Positions 4,950 through 5,621 of a DNA stretch of 5,621 bases are shown here, one piece after another. The position numbers were made by a program, and so were the translations under genes. Under the pieces are notes generated by a model, which saw only the letters and a list, made by a program, of their open reading frames with translations, was not told the origin of the DNA and did not search any database. The DNA is from Corallococcus sp. (GTDB taxonomy: Bacteria > Bacillota > Clostridia > Christensenellales > CAG-314): contig JAMPHX010000081.1 in assembly GCA_023663205.1 (NCBI GenBank), positions 1-5,621 on the forward strand, written 5' to 3'. Each line of letters opens with the position of its first letter. Within the stretch, counting starts at the first letter, position 1.

Positions 4950-5621
4950 TCAGTCGTCATCGTCTTCGTAGTTGTTGTAGACGCCTTCGTTGTACATCGG
5001 TTTGCCGCTGTTTTGCACGTTATTTCCGCCGTTTACAATCTTACCGTCAGCGCCGACGACTATTATGCGCGGCTGAACGGGTGCAGATTCTTCTTCGTCG
5101 TCATCGTCGTCATTCATTACTATTACCTGCCGTTGCGGCTGCGGCTGTTGCTGCATTTGCATTTGCTGAGCCATCATCTGGTTGGCAAGCATTTGCTGCT
5201 GCATTTGCATTTGCTGAGCCATCATCTGGCGTTGAACATCCATAGGCGACATTCCGTATCCGTCACCGCCCATATTGTTTCTGTTGTACGAGTTTATGCG
5301 TGCTTCGCGTTCGGCAGCCTCTGCCTCTTTGGCGGCAGCCGCTTCTTCCGCCTCTTTTCTTTCGGCTTTTGCGGCGGCGGCAAGTCCGCGTTTTTCCGCA
5401 AAGGAATCCTCTACGCCTTTTGCAAACGCTTCTCTGCCCAGTTTGTTGACCTTTGCTCTCTTTTTGTGCGAACGTACGGCAAGTATCAAGATAAGCAAAA
5501 GTATCAACAGCGCAAGAATTAACCATATCCACCAATTTTCTTTTATGAAATCTATGAACCCGCCGCTTATTACAAACTCGTTTTCGTCGTAGTCCAACAT
5601 CGCTTCTTCTATCCCGAAGTT
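4950..5621 (-). CDS. Membrane-anchored protein of unknown function with Met/Gln repeat (probably 5' truncated)
   Basis: Not recognised as a known family. Counting from the ATG at 5600 there are 216 residues. An acidic start is followed by one strong membrane segment (W23-V42), then a basic cluster RSHKKR (43-48), implying that the C-terminal part is cytoplasmic. Next come an Ala/Glu/Lys-rich stretch (about 73-101) likely to be a coiled coil or long helix, a Met/Gln-rich region (123-156) with a 12-residue repeat, an acidic cluster (164-171), a short ordered-looking PRIIVVGADGKIV (177-189) and a DDDD C terminus. No clear ribosome binding site precedes 5600, and the frame stays open to the window edge (NFGIEEA). 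The ATG may therefore be internal to a longer protein with an outside N-terminal domain. The low-complexity tail suggests a flexible interaction or scaffold role, which is only inference. It has its own terminator and is separate from the ABC operon. Confidence 0.75.
   Translation of the reverse strand, partial: NFGIEEAMLDYDENEFVISGGFIDFIKENWWIWLILALLILLLILILAVRSHKKRAKVNKLGREAFAKGVEDSFAEKRGLAAAAKAERKEAEEAAAAKEAEAAEREARINSYNRNNMGGDGYGMSPMDVQRQMMAQQMQMQQQMLANQMMAQQMQMQQQPQPQRQVIVMNDDDDDEEESAPVQPRIIVVGADGKIVNGGNNVQNSGKPMYNEGVYNNYEDDDD
5149..5229 (-). repeat. In-gene tandem repeat encoding QMMAQQMQMQQQ
   Basis: Two identical 33-bp copies at 5149-5181 and 5197-5229, 48 bp (16 codons) apart, encode residues 125-136 and 141-152 of the membrane-anchored protein. 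The DNA identity and codon-multiple period point to recent in-frame duplication or slippage. Confidence 0.9.

Overview
The window looks like chromosomal DNA from an anaerobic, fermentative Firmicute of the Clostridia type. This is an inference from three things: strong AGGAGG-type ribosome binding sites, a ferredoxin-like DUF362 protein, and a TM1266-family protein, a family tied to [FeFe]-hydrogenase maturation in strict anaerobes. The genus cannot be named from the sequence. No hydrogenase structural or maturation gene (HydE, HydF, HydG) lies inside the window.

Layout. Positions 1-858 (+) hold the 3' part of a DUF362 protein with two [4Fe-4S] clusters, followed by a hairpin terminator. Positions 912-1252 hold no convincing gene. 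A 12-bp-stem terminator at about 1253-1283 closes the convergent minus-strand operon. Positions 1325-4010 (-) carry a compact four-gene operon read right to left: TM1266-like ACT-fold protein, lipoprotein substrate-binding protein, permease, ATPase. The joints are a 3-nt gap, an ATGA overlap and a 13-nt overlap, so the genes are probably co-transcribed and translationally coupled. Together they form a complete NitT/TauT-type ABC importer of unknown substrate plus a small putative regulator.

Upstream of the operon (4011-4949) lies about 940 bp without a recognisable protein gene. It is not featureless. On the minus strand it contains a candidate promoter (4473-4501), a 9-bp helix enclosing a smaller hairpin right at the predicted transcript start, nested complementary segments, and a strong intrinsic terminator with a long T tract (4241-4271). 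The terminator's 5' arm is also complementary to an upstream segment. That is the design of an attenuator or riboswitch, or else a free-standing small RNA. I could not match it to a known class, and it is the most interesting part of the window.

Positions 4950-5621 (-) hold a membrane-anchored protein of unknown function with an Ala/Glu-rich stretch, a Met/Gln repeat and acidic clusters. It has its own terminator at 4887-4914 and probably continues past the right edge.
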